Shown: positions 5,510-5,940 of the stretch, piece by piece | Numbering within the stretch: the first letter of the stretch is position 1 | How the letters are laid out: every line of letters begins with the position of its first letter | NCBI GenBank assembly: GCA_946480685.1 | Contig: CAMLLI010000308.1 | Location: forward strand, 1 to 5,940 | Direction of reading: 5' to 3' | DNA length: 5,940 bases | DNA from: an uncultured Flammeovirgaceae bacterium | Lineage (GTDB): Bacteria; Bacteroidota; Bacteroidia; Cytophagales; Cyclobacteriaceae | Translations under genes and position numbers: made by a program | Notes under the pieces: model-generated | Databases searched by the model: none | Told to the model about the DNA's origin: nothing | The model's input: the letters and a program-made list of their open reading frames with translations, nothing else

Positions 5510-5940
5510 ACACGTTGTGTTTGATAGCTTCTATACTCGCGTATCCAATGCCACAAGCCAAACGAAGCAATGATCGTGAACATAAAATACAAAATGCTAT
5601 ACAACATAATGCCTTTGATAAAGTATAAATATGTGGCAACAATATCCACCACAATCCAGATGATCCAGCATTCAGCTTTTTTACGAATCATGAAAAACGT
5701 AGTGATAATGCTCATCACCGTTATGAAAGAATCCGCATACGGAAAAGCGCTCGGCACCGGGAAAAATGAAGGGAACCAGTGATGTAATTGACTCGCCAAT
5801 GCACCCAACAATGCAGTACCGACTAAACCGCCCACACATATACCGATGAAAGTATATATACCCATAAAGCTCACTCGCAATTCATGCCGCTTGTCTTCTT
5901 CACCCGGTTTGGAGGTTGGGACCATCTCCTCGTCGTACGC
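5506..5940 (-). CDS. pnuC: PnuC-family nicotinamide riboside transporter, C-terminal part (5' end outside window)
   Basis: This inner-membrane facilitator takes up nicotinamide riboside by diffusion, with trapping by intracellular phosphorylation. The last 145 codons are visible and the frame is still open at the window edge. The ATG at 5925 is probably internal, because PnuC proteins usually have about 200-240 residues and the conserved N-terminal helices are missing. A charged loop (KPGEEDKRHE) precedes one TM segment (about 25-48 of the visible part). The most conserved region, ADSFITVMSIITTFFMIRKK, is followed by the W-x2-W-x3-D motif in CWIIWIVVD, then TYLYFIKGIML and the final helix ending in LWHW; this is the typical PnuC C-terminus. 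Some Bacteroidota PnuC homologues carry thiamine instead, but the 4-bp overlap with nadR argues for nicotinamide riboside. The promoter and any riboswitch lie beyond the window. Confidence 0.9.
   Translation of the reverse strand, partial: AYDEEMVPTSKPGEEDKRHELRVSFMGIYTFIGICVGGLVGTALLGALASQLHHWFPSFFPVPSAFPYADSFITVMSIITTFFMIRKKAECWIIWIVVDIVATYLYFIKGIMLYSILYFMFTIIASFGLWHWIREYRSYQTQRV

Noticed and set aside
5570..5782. 70-codon plus-strand open frame opposite pnuC
   Set aside because: It overlaps the most conserved PnuC region and its Met/Ile/Lys-rich sequence is what antisense of TM codons gives.

Overview
This window looks like chromosomal DNA of a member of the Bacteroidota, most likely a free-living Chitinophagales- or Cytophagales-type organism. 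The evidence is SD-less starts with A/T-rich leaders, a TTG / 20-nt / TAnnTTTG-like promoter, an AraC regulator with a multi-TM N-terminal half, and a PnuC/NadR pair of the kind found in this phylum. Base composition is moderate. The assignment is inference from gene style; genus cannot be read here. No RNA genes, insertion sequences, CRISPR arrays or phage genes are visible, and coding density is high.

Layout. (1) Positions 1-659, plus strand: C-terminal half of a Bcr/CflA-type multidrug efflux transporter cut by the window edge. (2) Positions 667-2109, minus strand: acylphosphatase followed by a membrane-anchored AraC-type regulator, probably one transcript from a housekeeping promoter near 2129-2158. 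(3) Positions 2110-2276: divergent control region holding that promoter and, facing the other way, an ECF-like promoter (TGTCCG, 17 nt, CGTC). (4) Positions 2277-4543, plus strand: a YCII/DGPF-domain protein, an NTF2/SnoaL-like lipoprotein and a 420-residue ECF42-type sigma factor with a long C-terminal extension. (5) Positions 4529-5940, minus strand: pnuC (5' end outside the window) and nadR, overlapping by 4 bp, a nicotinamide riboside uptake and NAD synthesis operon.

How the genes work together. The ECF42 sigma factor and the DGPF protein are a known genomic pair of largely unknown physiology. Here the DGPF gene has a plausible ECF-type promoter that the sigma factor could read, and a predicted lipoprotein sits between them; this is the most interesting part of the window. 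PnuC imports nicotinamide riboside, and NadR phosphorylates it and adenylylates the product to NAD+. The acylphosphatase/AraC pair has no obvious functional link to either module. Both convergent gene junctions are extremely tight (a 7-bp gap and a 15-bp overlap), so transcripts there probably run into each other.
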